Assembly (NCBI GenBank): GCA_000509225.1
Contig: BAOK01000002.1
Coordinates: forward strand, 190,496 to 254,495
DNA from: Parvibaculaceae bacterium Mf 1.05b.01
GTDB lineage: Bacteria; Pseudomonadota; Alphaproteobacteria; Parvibaculales; Parvibaculaceae
DNA: 64,000 nucleotides
Reading direction: 5' to 3'
Positions 19,618 to 28,245 of the stretch are shown piece after piece. Below the pieces are notes generated by a model. It had not been told where the DNA came from. It was given only the letters and a program-made list of their open reading frames with translations, and did no database searches. How positions within the stretch are numbered: the stretch's first letter is position 1; each line of letters starts with the position of its first letter. A program made the translations under genes and the position numbers.

Positions 19618-20285
19618 CCCCTTCTTCCGAGCGCCTTGTCTCGGTTAAACAAAGCATTGTTAAAGCCGAAAAAGATGCTGGCCGACCTGCGGGCGCTGTG
19701 ACGCTTGTGGCCGTGTCCAAGACCTTTCCGGCAGAGGATATTCGCGCCGTACTTGATGCCGGGCAGCGTGTCTTTGGCGAAAACCGTGTTCAGGAAGCTC
19801 ATGGGAAGTGGCCCGAGTTGCAGGAGCAATATGCAGGTGTCGAATTGCATCTTATCGGTCCGCTGCAAAGCAATAAAGTGGGAGAGGCGGTTTCTCTTTT
19901 TGATGTTATTGAGACACTGGACAGGGAGAAACTCGCACGGGCGTTGGCCGCTGAACGAGCAAAAGGTCACAAGCTCCCGGATCTATTTGTTCAAGTGAAT
20001 ACAGGTGCCGAGGTGCAAAAGGCAGGTGTCCTGCCTCAAGATGCAGATGCGTTTGTTGCGCTCTGCCGAGATGAGCTGGATTTGCCCGTTGTTGGGCTCA
20101 TGTGCATTCCGCCAGTTGATGAAGAGCCGGCGCTTCATTTTGCGTTGCTTGAGAAAATTGCCAATCGAAACATGCTCTCGCAGCTCAGTATGGGTATGAG
20201 CAGTGACTATGAAACGGCAATTGAATTTGGGGCGACCCATGTGCGTGTTGGCAGTGCCATTTTTGGAGCGCGGACACCGGTCTGA
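19602..20285 (+). CDS. YggS family pyridoxal phosphate homeostasis protein
   Basis: A 227-residue PLP-binding protein of the YggS/PROSC family, which acts in vitamin B6 and amino-acid homeostasis rather than as a known enzyme. The PLP lysine is Lys40 in LVAVSK. Other signatures are FGENRVQEA, HLIGPLQSNK and LSMGMSSDYETAIEFGATHVRVGSAIFG. A longer upstream frame exists, but the family length supports ATG 19602. It overlaps the divergent thiE-like gene by 16 bp. Confidence 0.95.
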   Translation: MSDLPPPSSERLVSVKQSIVKAEKDAGRPAGAVTLVAVSKTFPAEDIRAVLDAGQRVFGENRVQEAHGKWPELQEQYAGVELHLIGPLQSNKVGEAVSLFDVIETLDREKLARALAAERAKGHKLPDLFVQVNTGAEVQKAGVLPQDADAFVALCRDELDLPVVGLMCIPPVDEEPALHFALLEKIANRNMLSQLSMGMSSDYETAIEFGATHVRVGSAIFGARTPV

Positions 20286-20819
20286 CTAGTCGCCAAGCTC
20301 TATTCTCAAGTTTGTATCGGGCTCACAGTTCATCAGAATGTTGACTATTGTGTCTTGTGGCAATGCCACGCACCCCTCCGTCGCACACAGTCTGCCCGCT
20401 TCTTCTTTGGCGACATGAAAGAAAATGGCGCTTCCCCTGTGGGGTAGCACGGGGTCGTCATTATGTCCCAGGACCACGCAAACATTGTAGAGCTCGTCCT
20501 CACGCCATAGCTTTTCAGCACTGGCGGGATAGGGCAGTTGCGTTGGCTTATTGTAAAGCGGGTCTGATGGGTCGTCGCACCAGCCATCTGCGGGCGCTAT
20601 GGGTTTGGTGATCAGGTTCGTTGCGGGTTCGCTCAGCCTGTCGGGTCGATAGAGAACCCGGCGGAGCGGCCAGGTGCCTGCTGGTGTTGCGCCGTCACCC
20701 TCTTTCTTTTTGTCATTGGATATGATCCCGCGCCGCCCCAACGCGCAGGGAACGGTCTTTCCGTCAAAAGTAAGTGTTCCGGTTGAGGCGCCCGGTTTGC
20801 CGCGCACGAGAATGTTCAT
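20286..20819 (-). CDS. L,D-transpeptidase (YkuD) family protein
   Basis: A 177-residue protein of the YkuD fold. The family core is present: GDGATPAGTWPL, then LGHND, His135 in IFFHVA and the catalytic Cys150 in TEGCVAL. L,D-transpeptidases cross-link peptidoglycan or attach proteins to it. No signal peptide is visible, so export is unclear; this short single-domain type is common in Alphaproteobacteria. It lies tail to tail with the YggS gene with no gap. Confidence 0.88.
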   Translation of the reverse strand: MNILVRGKPGASTGTLTFDGKTVPCALGRRGIISNDKKKEGDGATPAGTWPLRRVLYRPDRLSEPATNLITKPIAPADGWCDDPSDPLYNKPTQLPYPASAEKLWREDELYNVCVVLGHNDDPVLPHRGSAIFFHVAKEEAGRLCATEGCVALPQDTIVNILMNCEPDTNLRIELGD

Positions 20820-20868
20820 AGGGTGAGTCTAAAAAGGGATCAGGAGCGCTGCAAGCTGAAGCCGGGAA

Positions 20869-21606
20869 TTAGTAGGCTGGCTCTTCCACGAGATTCAGGG
20901 AGTTGTACCGGTCCAAGGCGATTGCCATGGCGGCCGCTAACCCGCTTTGTTCATACTCTGTTGTCGCGTGCTGTTGTGCAGGCTTGGCAGGATTGGAGTC
21001 TTCCGGGCTGGTCAGGAGTGCATTGAAGGCTTCAGCGCTGAGGCTCGGCAGTGGCACACTTGCTGGAGCAGCAGGCGGAGCGGTGGTGATTGGGGTAGAC
21101 TGCGCCGCTGGGCGGACGCTCTCGCGGGTGGTCGCAGCGGTTATTGTTGGCGGCGTGTCTGAGCTTTGAAGCAGCGACATGACATGGCCGCCCAGATCAT
21201 CCCCGGTCGCCTGTTCCAGCACGGCTTCGGCAACCGAAATCCCGGCGCCAATGGGTCCGCCATAAATTGCGCCACCCACAATGCGAGCTGCTGGCTCCAT
21301 CTCGTCTCCTGTCATCTCCCGATAGAGGGTTGAGATGACTGGCAGGTGTTGCAGCGGATTGATCATGTCCAGGAAATCATCGAAGGAGAAACCCTCATTG
21401 TCGGTTTCAGCTGGAGTCTCTTTTCCGGCACCCTCCGTCTGAAGCGACCCAGTAATCAGATTGTCGTCATCTAATTCAGTCTTTGCAGTCGCCGCAGCCT
21501 GATCTGCCAGGTAGCGCTCCGTCCGCAGTTCCATCACGGCCTTTGAGCCCTTGGTATAGCGGCTCATCTGAAGGTAAAGCGGCAGCTCTGCGGCGACAGC
21601 TTCCAT
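20869..21606 (-). CDS. Conserved hypothetical protein
   Basis: A 245-residue protein. I recall similar alphaproteobacterial proteins with a core around DFLDMINPLQHLPVISTLYREMTGD followed by a glycine-rich segment, but I know no function. The glycine-rich part (IVGGAIYGGPIGAGISVAEAV) could be a weak membrane-inserting stretch. The C-terminal half is rich in Pro, Ala and Thr. ATG 21606 has GGAG 10 bases upstream, and a longer frame to 21660 is less likely. It is divergent from the TPR-sulfotransferase gene, across an AT-rich gap. Confidence 0.75.
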   Translation of the reverse strand: MEAVAAELPLYLQMSRYTKGSKAVMELRTERYLADQAAATAKTELDDDNLITGSLQTEGAGKETPAETDNEGFSFDDFLDMINPLQHLPVISTLYREMTGDEMEPAARIVGGAIYGGPIGAGISVAEAVLEQATGDDLGGHVMSLLQSSDTPPTITAATTRESVRPAAQSTPITTAPPAAPASVPLPSLSAEAFNALLTSPEDSNPAKPAQQHATTEYEQSGLAAAMAIALDRYNSLNLVEEPAY

Positions 21607-21655
21607 GATGGCGGTTCTCCGATTGATCCTGTGCCTTGCGATGCAAGTCTGAGAC

Positions 21656-21690
21656 CGCAAAAATATATATAATATTCAGTCGCTTAGTGA
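21656..21690. promoter_or_regulatory. AT-rich intergenic promoter region
   Basis: A run of alternating A and T (AAAATATATATAATATT) around 21658-21676 stands out in GC-rich surroundings. It lies between two divergent genes starting at 21606 and 21847. It probably contains one or both promoters, but I cannot assign -35 and -10 boxes with confidence. Confidence 0.35.
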
Positions 21691-21846
21691 GTGCGGGTCG
21701 GTTTGGGGCGGCAGAAATTGCCGAGTTGGACGGTGCAGGGAGGGCAGCATCCGCCGGATGGGCATTTTCGCTAGGCTGTGGCAAACTCAGACACATATCT
21801 GGTCTGACCGCACCCCGCGGCAGCCATTCATACATTTCAGGACCTC

Positions 21847-23577
21847 ATGACACAAAAGACTGCCGCCGCAACCCCTCAGGATATGTTGCGCGAGGCCTTT
21901 CAACTCTTCGATCAAGGCAAAATTCACGAGGCGGCAAAGCTTGCAGAGGCTTTGCGCCAACAGGCCCCCAATCACCCGGATGTGTTGCATCTAATGGGAC
22001 TTATATGTCTCAAATCCGGCAACCCTCAAGAAGCTGAAAAGCTGATTGGCCTTGCGATCTCTATTCTGCCCGACAAAGCCTTTTTGCGGGTCAATTTGGC
22101 AAATGCGTTTCGACAGCAGGGAAAGTCGGCAGACGCTCGAGCGGCCTATAACAAAGCGGCGGCCCTCGACCCAGACTTTGCCGGGACATATCTCAATCGG
22201 GGAACGCTTAACGCCGAAGAAGGCGAGGCTGAAGCCTGCATCAAAGACTTTGAAGCGTTTATTCGCCTGACGCCACATGACCCTCAGGGATATTTGCACC
22301 TGGGCCAGTTTCAGTTGGCGCAGGGGGACTTTGCAGAAGCCCGCGCTACTTATGAAGCGGGCCTGGAAAAACGGCCGGATGGCCCCATGCTGCTGCTTGG
22401 ATTGGCGAATTCGCTGGAGCGCCTCGGGGATCTGGACGGCGCGCTCCATGCCGCGGAAAAGGTTCTGGAGAGAATGCCGGATCTGCCGGGTGCGTTGCGG
22501 ATCTGGTCGAGTGTTAAGCGCCGGCAGGGCTCTGCGGCAGAAGCGCGGGACCGCCTTGAACGGGTGTCGGTTGGGAAGCTGCCGCCGGGCGGTCGTCGGC
22601 TCATTCATGGGGAGCTGGCTCAGGTTTATGACCGCCTTAACGAGGCCGCAGATGCTTTCGATCATTTCGTTGCTCAGAATGATGCCGCGGCTGAACAGTT
22701 GACCGAAAGCGGTATTGATAAGTCTTCCTACATGACCCAGGTGACGGACCTCAAAGAAGCGTTCACATCAGATTGGGTTCGCTCCTGGACGCAGGTCAAG
22801 CCGGGTGATCTCGATCCGGTCGCTGCGCCGGTTTTTCTGGTCGGCTTCCCGCGATCTGGCACCACCCTGCTGGATCAGTTTCTTGATGCTCATAGCCAGA
22901 TCGACGTGGTCGAGGAGCTGCCGGTTCTATTGCCCGTCCGCGACGCAGTGAAAGCGAGCGGCGGGTATCCTGAAGGGCTGGCGGCGCTCTCTGTTGGTAA
23001 GATCAATGAGCTTCGTCGTCTCTACATGTCTGAGCTTGAACAGGCTGGTTGCGACATCTCCGCGAAAACAGTGATCAATAAATTGCCGCTCAACATTATT
23101 CATGTGGGACTGATCGCCCGCGTGTTCCCCGAGGCGAAATTCATTCTGGCTCTTCGTCATCCGGCGGACGCGGTGCTTTCCTGTTTCATGCAGGATTTCC
23201 AGTTGAATGCATCGATGGCGCATTTCCTCACCCTCAAAGATAGCGCGGCGCTTTATGACGCCGTCATGTCGCTTTGGGGTCAGTACAGAGACCTATTGTC
23301 TCTAAATGTCGCTGAAGTTCGATACGAAAACCTGATCGCGGAACCAAAGGCAGCGCTGAGTGAGGCAATGTCTTTGTTGGAGCTCGCTTGGGAAGAGGGT
23401 CAAAGCGATCATGTAGCCCATGCACAAGCGCGTGGTTCCATACGGACGCCGTCTTACGGTCAGGTGACACAGCCCCTATATGACCGGGCCGCGGACCGAT
23501 GGCGGCGGTATGAAACGCATTTAGATGGTATTCTGCCCCGGCTGGCCCCGTTTGTTGGTGAGTTCGGGTATGATTAA
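21847..23577 (+). CDS. TPR repeat and sulfotransferase fusion protein
   Basis: A 576-residue cytosolic protein. Residues 10-290 form consecutive tetratricopeptide repeats (for example PDFAGTYLNRGTLNAEEGEAEACIKDFEAFI). The C-terminal half is a sulfotransferase-like domain with the PAPS-binding loop GFPRSGTT at 333-340 and the later LALRHPADAVLSCFMQ segment. TPR-sulfotransferases are common in marine and soil proteobacteria. They may sulfate surface glycans or proteins, with the TPR part selecting the partner. The acceptor cannot be told from sequence. Confidence 0.92.
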   Translation: MTQKTAAATPQDMLREAFQLFDQGKIHEAAKLAEALRQQAPNHPDVLHLMGLICLKSGNPQEAEKLIGLAISILPDKAFLRVNLANAFRQQGKSADARAAYNKAAALDPDFAGTYLNRGTLNAEEGEAEACIKDFEAFIRLTPHDPQGYLHLGQFQLAQGDFAEARATYEAGLEKRPDGPMLLLGLANSLERLGDLDGALHAAEKVLERMPDLPGALRIWSSVKRRQGSAAEARDRLERVSVGKLPPGGRRLIHGELAQVYDRLNEAADAFDHFVAQNDAAAEQLTESGIDKSSYMTQVTDLKEAFTSDWVRSWTQVKPGDLDPVAAPVFLVGFPRSGTTLLDQFLDAHSQIDVVEELPVLLPVRDAVKASGGYPEGLAALSVGKINELRRLYMSELEQAGCDISAKTVINKLPLNIIHVGLIARVFPEAKFILALRHPADAVLSCFMQDFQLNASMAHFLTLKDSAALYDAVMSLWGQYRDLLSLNVAEVRYENLIAEPKAALSEAMSLLELAWEEGQSDHVAHAQARGSIRTPSYGQVTQPLYDRAADRWRRYETHLDGILPRLAPFVGEFGYD

Positions 23578-23583
23578 CCTAAT

Positions 23584-23618
23584 CACGGAACGCTCAAATG
23601 GACGTGAGGCGTTCCGTG
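23584..23618. other. Perfect 10-bp inverted repeat after the TPR-sulfotransferase gene
   Basis: CACGGAACGC (23584-23593) and GCGTTCCGTG (23609-23618) form a perfect stem with a 15-base loop, 7 bp after the stop codon. No T run follows on either strand, so it is not a classic terminator. It may protect the mRNA end or bind a regulator of the response-regulator gene that starts 107 bp downstream. Confidence 0.6.
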
Positions 23619-23724
23619 AGGTGGTTGGCAAGCGAGGGTATGACAGCTACATGACCAGCAACGAAGGGGGCGGGGTACGCTTGTCCCGGGTGTTAAGATG
23701 GTAGGACTGGGAGCTGACCCTAAG

Positions 23725-24411
23725 ATGAGCACGATCAAAAAAATCCTGATTGTTGATGATGATGACGCACTGCGTGACTCCCTCGTGGAGCAGCTGGCGT
23801 TGCATGAAGAATTCACCTGCACCGCGACCACCTGCGCTACAGAAGGCATCGAACATGTCCGTGGCAATCACGTTGACATTGTTCTGCTAGATGTCGGACT
23901 GCCTGACATGGACGGGCGGGAAGCCTGTCGTCTGATGCGCAAGGGAGGGCTTAAAGCGCCGGTGATTATGCTGACAGGCGCTGACAGCGACAGCGATACG
24001 ATCCTGGGTCTGGAAGCCGGTGCCAATGACTATGTCACGAAGCCGTTCCGTTTTGGGGTGCTGCTGGCTCGTATCCGTGCGCACCTTCGTCAACACGAAC
24101 AAAGTGAAGATGCTGTCTTCAAAATTGGTCCGTATACGTTCAAACCCTCAGCCAAGATGCTTGTGGATGATGGCGACAAGAAAGTTCGCCTGACAGAAAA
24201 AGAAACAGCGATCCTCAAGTTTCTCTATCGCACGGGCGTTAAGACCGTGGGCCGGGATGTTCTGCTGCATGAAGTCTGGGGTTACAATTCTGGTGTAACA
24301 ACCCACACGCTGGAAACCCATATCTACCGGCTGCGTCAGAAGATTGAACGGGATCCGTCCAATGCGGAACTGCTGGTGACGGAAGCGGGCGGCTACAAGC
24401 TCGTTCCCTGA
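23725..24411 (+). CDS. Two-component response regulator, OmpR family
   Basis: A 228-residue DNA-binding response regulator. The receiver domain shows Asp11-Asp12, the phosphoacceptor Asp56 in LLDVGLPDMDG, Thr84 and Lys107 in VTKPF. The C-terminal winged helix ends with THTLETHIYRLRQKIE and the LLVTEAGGYKLVP tail typical of OmpR members. No histidine kinase gene is adjacent, so it is an orphan here. ATG 23725 has GGGAG 11 bases upstream; an in-frame ATG at 23698 lacks one. Confidence 0.93.
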   Translation: MSTIKKILIVDDDDALRDSLVEQLALHEEFTCTATTCATEGIEHVRGNHVDIVLLDVGLPDMDGREACRLMRKGGLKAPVIMLTGADSDSDTILGLEAGANDYVTKPFRFGVLLARIRAHLRQHEQSEDAVFKIGPYTFKPSAKMLVDDGDKKVRLTEKETAILKFLYRTGVKTVGRDVLLHEVWGYNSGVTTHTLETHIYRLRQKIERDPSNAELLVTEAGGYKLVP

Positions 24412-24430
24412 GCCTCAAGACAGGAGCCTG

Positions 24431-24634
24431 TCAGACCCTGTGTGTGGGGGCTGACAGGTAGATCACCACGCCAAGCATGACGACGGTGCCAAAGAGGGCC
24501 GCGATCACAAGGGCCGCCGGCCCGAAGAAATACGTGGCGAGCACGAGAAGCAATACAATATTTGCCAGAAATGCGAGGGCACGAAGTCCTGTTTGCTGAT
24601 CCGGGTCAGGCGTGCTGGTGGGGTCGACCGACAT
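24431..24634 (-). CDS. Small two-helix membrane protein
   Basis: A 67-residue protein with a polar N-terminus (residues 1-16) and two hydrophobic segments at about 20-38 and 41-62. An AAGGAG ribosome site 5 bases before the ATG supports translation. It should sit in the inner membrane. I do not recognise a family. It is convergent with the response-regulator gene and lies downstream of the thioesterase gene. Confidence 0.7.
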   Translation of the reverse strand: MSVDPTSTPDPDQQTGLRALAFLANIVLLLVLATYFFGPAALVIAALFGTVVMLGVVIYLSAPTHRV

Positions 24635-24740
24635 GATGTCTCCTTACGGGTCATGCGCATAAAGGAGCATGTGCGCATGTGATTGCTGCCCGGATATCGC
24701 CCTTTCGGTCGCCTGCCTCAACGTGGCAAACCGCCGCGCG

Positions 24741-25223
24741 TCATTTTTTGCCGTCCGTCTGGTCACCGGCAACGTTTGCGGTGAGCGCATAGGCATCAAC
24801 AAAGCTTTGAGGCATACGTTTGGGTTTGCCGGACTTTATGTCGATGCAGACAAAATCAGACCGGCCCCGGAGCAGTGTTTTTCCCGTGTCGGCATTGACC
24901 ATTTGAAAGCGGCGGCGCAACCGGAGCTTGCCATCATTTCCGGTAATCCAGGTCGCGATGTCGATCTTTTCCCCTTCGTGGGAAGGGCCCAGATATTCCA
25001 TCTCATGGGCCCGCACGACCATGCCCTTTCCGATCCTGGCATATGCCTCGAAGTCAAGGCCGAGTGCTTTTGAGTGCTCCCAGGCCACCTTGGCCATCCA
25101 GGTAAGATAAACCACATTATTCGTGTGCTGAAAATCGTCGATGTAATCAGGTTTGACAGTGACCGTTACAATGAACGGGTCTGGGTAATCCCAGGTGTCG
25201 GCGGGCAATCTGCTCTCTGTCAT
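24741..25223 (-). CDS. Acyl-CoA thioesterase, 4-hydroxybenzoyl-CoA thioesterase-like
   Basis: A 160-residue hotdog-fold protein. The segment YIDDFQHTNNVVYLTWM (Asp30, His33, Asn36, Tyr39) matches the active-site region of the 4HBT/YbgC thioesterases, which hydrolyse acyl-CoA esters in the cytosol. ATG 25223 has an AGGACAGG ribosome site; the longer frame to 25289 is rejected. It is divergent from the cyclic-nucleotide-binding protein gene. The substrate is unknown. Confidence 0.9.
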   Translation of the reverse strand: MTESRLPADTWDYPDPFIVTVTVKPDYIDDFQHTNNVVYLTWMAKVAWEHSKALGLDFEAYARIGKGMVVRAHEMEYLGPSHEGEKIDIATWITGNDGKLRLRRRFQMVNADTGKTLLRGRSDFVCIDIKSGKPKRMPQSFVDAYALTANVAGDQTDGKK

Positions 25224-25346
25224 AACCTGTCCTCGTGAACTTGGCGCTCTGCAGACAGTCTCTTTAGGGGGTTTGGGCGAAGCTGCCAAGAGTGCGGGAT
25301 GATTGCAGGTCTCGACGGGGGCGTCAGAACCGCTTAGTTTTCGCCT

Positions 25347-25892
25347 ATGAGTTTACGCGATGCTGTTTCTCTTTTGGCCGCAACTCCCCTGTTTGAAGGG
25401 GTCGACCCTGTGCGCCTGGAGGTGCTTGCCTTTACGGGCACCCACCTGGCCTTTGACGCCGGGGAAACCGTTGTAGAGGAAGGTACGCAAGCAGACGGCG
25501 CTTTTCTCATGCTGTCTGGCGAAGCGATTATGCTGGCAACAGGCTCAGACGGGCGGGGAAGTGCGGCGCGTCTCGACCGGGGTGGTCTGGCGGGTGAACA
25601 GGCGCTGATGCAGCCTGTTACCTGGTCAGCAACCATCCGGGCGGCTCAGCCGGTTGAGGTGCTGAAGCTGGAGCGTGAGGTTTTCCTGCGTCTGGTTGAT
25701 GAGTTTCCGGAAATTGCCTCAGGCTGTCTGCGTAGTGCGAACGCCCAAGTGAATGCACTGGCCGATGATCTGCGTGATCTTGACCGCAGACTGACGCGCG
25801 CGCGGGACACGCGGCAAGCCATGAAGATTGCCCGTGACGCCCGTAAGAGGCAGATGACCAATACCCCAACATCAGATCCCTTACCTAAGTGA
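25347..25892 (+). CDS. Cyclic nucleotide-binding domain protein
   Basis: A 181-residue protein with one cNMP-binding-like domain at about residues 10-115 (LLAATPLFEGVDPVRLEVLAF, then GGLAGEQALM). There is no DNA-binding helix-turn-helix, unlike Crp/Fnr. The C-terminus is a charged helix rich in Arg and Asp, possibly a coiled coil (residues 125-168). It probably senses a nucleotide or acts as a small regulatory subunit. It lies 9 bp upstream of a thioesterase gene on the same strand, suggesting an operon. Confidence 0.82.
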   Translation: MSLRDAVSLLAATPLFEGVDPVRLEVLAFTGTHLAFDAGETVVEEGTQADGAFLMLSGEAIMLATGSDGRGSAARLDRGGLAGEQALMQPVTWSATIRAAQPVEVLKLEREVFLRLVDEFPEIASGCLRSANAQVNALADDLRDLDRRLTRARDTRQAMKIARDARKRQMTNTPTSDPLPK

Positions 25893-25901
25893 GTAGAATG
25901 A

Positions 25902-26372
25902 ATGAGTGAGAGTGTGACTGTTACGACTTTGGAACAGGCAAAAGACAAAGGCTGGCCGCCTAATATTCAAGCGGCGTTCAAACGAATGTCGCCTGCCAGT
26001 CGCTATCTGGGGCTCGAAATTCTTGATGTGGATATGGAAACGCTTACTGTTCAGGTTGCGTTTAATGCCTCAGAAGAGCTCTGCAACATGTGGGGCGGCG
26101 TTCAGGGGGGCATGGTGGCGGCCATGCTTGATGACGTCATGAGCTTCGCTGTTGGTCTTGATCTCAACTGGGGACAGATTTCACCGACGCTTGAAATCAA
26201 AGTCTCCATGTTGGCGCCTGCGCGGCCCGGTCGCCTCTATGCAAGCGGGACCGTGATCAAGCGGGGCAAGTCTGTTGGCTTTATTGAGAGTGAGCTGAAA
26301 GATGCTGACGGCAATGTGTTAGCGACGGGTTCTTCAACGGCGACATTTGTTACGCTGAAGAAGAAGGATTAG
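25902..26372 (+). CDS. PaaI family thioesterase
   Basis: A 156-residue hotdog-fold thioesterase. The helix segment NMWGGVQGGMVAAMLDDVMSFAV is the PaaI-type signature, with the Gly-Gly-Met-x-Ala-x-x-x-Asp pattern around the catalytic Asp. These enzymes hydrolyse aromatic or medium-chain acyl-CoA esters. It follows the cyclic-nucleotide-binding protein gene by 9 bp and is convergent with a MaoC-like gene. Confidence 0.9.
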   Translation: MSESVTVTTLEQAKDKGWPPNIQAAFKRMSPASRYLGLEILDVDMETLTVQVAFNASEELCNMWGGVQGGMVAAMLDDVMSFAVGLDLNWGQISPTLEIKVSMLAPARPGRLYASGTVIKRGKSVGFIESELKDADGNVLATGSSTATFVTLKKKD

Positions 26373-26395
26373 GCCAAGCCCGGAAGGAGCGTGCT

Positions 26396-27325
26396 TTAAG
26401 CCTCTCGCGCGGCGCGTAATTCTTCGTAATTCTCAAATGAGTTTTTAACGACAGCGTGGTTCAACATGACCTCAGCGACCTGTGTGTCGCCGCCCTTGTC
26501 AAAGATGCGGGTGCGGACCCAATAGGATTCCGTTCGTTTGCTTTCTGCAATGGCAGCCACTTCCCGGCGCAGCAGATAGTCCTCGCCGACAAAGAGCGGC
26601 CCGTTGAGCATGCGAATTTCGAGATCTGCGAAAAGTCCGACGGCAGGCCCTTTGGTCGGGAAGCCTGCTTCCCGGTTTGAATATTCTGCAAGCACGCTCA
26701 CCATTTCCGTGGGGATGATGGCGCGTCCCCAGGGGGCTGCAGATGCATCCGCATACCAGGGAGAGTTCTCGGTAATGGCGGCAAGCTTCTGTGTCAGCGA
26801 GAAGGGATAGAGCGCGCCCATATGCTGGTCCGCGTCCATGCGCACGTGTTCGTCTTTTGCACCTTTCATGCCGACTTCCAGGTCTTCAAGAATGACAAGC
26901 TTGCCCGGCTGAGTGAGCTTGGCGCGGCGGGCGTCCAGCAGGGTTTCGCCGTGACCCGGCCCGAGGCTTGCTGTGGCTTCCAGCACGGGTGTGCCGTCGG
27001 CTTTTTCAGCCCAGGCGCGCACGGACGTTTCTCCCTGGCGGGGTGTTTCAACAAAGGCTCGGACTTGCTCGCCTTCGACCACCATGTTTTTGAAATGGGA
27101 GGAAATGCAGCCGCGCTCAAACCAGGCTTGTCCCCAGATTTGGACCAGAAGCGGATCGAACTGTGAGAAGTGGGTCGGCCCCTCAATGGGCCCCGCTTTA
27201 AAGCCCAGCTTCTCCGCCATCTCATCATCATGGATCGACGTATGGCCCCCATATTCCTGATCCGCCAGCATCTGGCGGGGTTTGCGAAGTGGGCCGGAGA
27301 GTGTCAGAGAAGTCTCAAACGTCAT
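26396..27325 (-). CDS. MaoC-like (hotdog-fold) protein
   Basis: A 309-residue protein starting MTFETSLTLSGPLRKPR. It reads as two tandem hotdog-like halves. One contains SIHDDEMAEKLGFKAGPIEGPTHFSQF, resembling the hydratase motif of MaoC proteins. The other contains GPLFVGEDYLLRREVAAI, resembling the second half of fused dehydratases. It may act on acyl-CoA, but the catalytic residues are not certain to me. The start is set at 27325; the longer frame overlaps xthA. xthA lies 32 bp upstream on the same strand. Confidence 0.75.
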   Translation of the reverse strand: MTFETSLTLSGPLRKPRQMLADQEYGGHTSIHDDEMAEKLGFKAGPIEGPTHFSQFDPLLVQIWGQAWFERGCISSHFKNMVVEGEQVRAFVETPRQGETSVRAWAEKADGTPVLEATASLGPGHGETLLDARRAKLTQPGKLVILEDLEVGMKGAKDEHVRMDADQHMGALYPFSLTQKLAAITENSPWYADASAAPWGRAIIPTEMVSVLAEYSNREAGFPTKGPAVGLFADLEIRMLNGPLFVGEDYLLRREVAAIAESKRTESYWVRTRIFDKGGDTQVAEVMLNHAVVKNSFENYEELRAAREA

Positions 27326-27357
27326 GTGGGTCTCGATATGTTCAGGTGAGCAGTGGG

Positions 27358-28176
27358 TCAGACTTTGAACGTGGCGATGACGGGCGCATGGTCGGACGGT
27401 TTTTCCCAGCCGCGGGCGTCGGTCAGGACTTCCATTGATTTGGCGGCGCCTTCCATGGCCGGTGTCACCCAGATATGATCCAGGCGACGGCCCTTGTTTG
27501 CGGCCTTCCAGTCTTTCGCGCGGTAGCTCCACCAGGAATAGAGTTTCTCATCATGGGGAACGAATTCGCGCATGACGTCGATCCAGGAATGGGATTTCTG
27601 CACACGCTCAAGATGTTCCACCTCGATTGGTGTGTGGCTCACGACCTTTAGAAGCTGCTTGTGGGACCAGACATCGTGCTCAAACGGGGCGATGTTGAGG
27701 TCGCCCACGAGCACCATCCTGGATGTCTTCTTGTTCTTGTGATTTTTGTACCAGGCTTCCATCTCGTTGAGGAAGCTGAGCTTGTGCGCGAACTTTTCGT
27801 TCTTGTCCACGTCAGGCTCATCGCCGCCTGCGGGCACATAAAAATTGTGGATGCGCACATCACCAGCGTCGGGCACGGTCGCAGCGACGTGACGCGCGTC
27901 GCCTTTGTTGCAGAATTCGCGGGCTTCGATATTGATGAGCGGCACACGGCTTACTGTTGCTACACCGTGATAGGCTTTTTGTCCGTTAAGCGCGATGTGT
28001 TCATAGCCCGCTTTCTTAAACGCCTTCTCTGGAAACACATCATTGTGGCATTTGATTTCCTGCAGGCAGAGCACGTCGGGCGTCTGTTCCTTGAGGAATT
28101 TCTCGACGCTCTCAATGCGCAGGCGCACGGAGTTGATGTTCCAGGTGGCGACTTTAAGTGTTTTTAGTTTTGGCAC
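27358..28176 (-). CDS. xthA: Exodeoxyribonuclease III
   Basis: A 272-residue AP endonuclease and 3'-5' exonuclease for base-excision repair. Visible motifs are KVATWNINSVRLR (metal-site Asn13), LQEIKC (Glu40), GDLNIAP and the C-terminal SDHAPV with the catalytic Asp-His. The start is a GTG at 28176, which has GAGG 9 bases upstream; a GTG at 28191 has none. It lies on the same strand as, and 69 bp after, a hypothetical gene. Confidence 0.95.
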   Translation of the reverse strand: MPKLKTLKVATWNINSVRLRIESVEKFLKEQTPDVLCLQEIKCHNDVFPEKAFKKAGYEHIALNGQKAYHGVATVSRVPLINIEAREFCNKGDARHVAATVPDAGDVRIHNFYVPAGGDEPDVDKNEKFAHKLSFLNEMEAWYKNHKNKKTSRMVLVGDLNIAPFEHDVWSHKQLLKVVSHTPIEVEHLERVQKSHSWIDVMREFVPHDEKLYSWWSYRAKDWKAANKGRRLDHIWVTPAMEGAAKSMEVLTDARGWEKPSDHAPVIATFKV

Positions 28177-28245
28177 AGGTGGGAGCCTCACGAAAATTGA
28201 GTGCGACAGATCGTAAGTCTAAGCAGGAAACGAAGAGACCGGTGA

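Noticed and set aside
20286-20819. Plus-strand frame 20348-20611 as a gene
   Set aside because: It is the antisense shadow of the YkuD-family gene, whose catalytic motif is intact.
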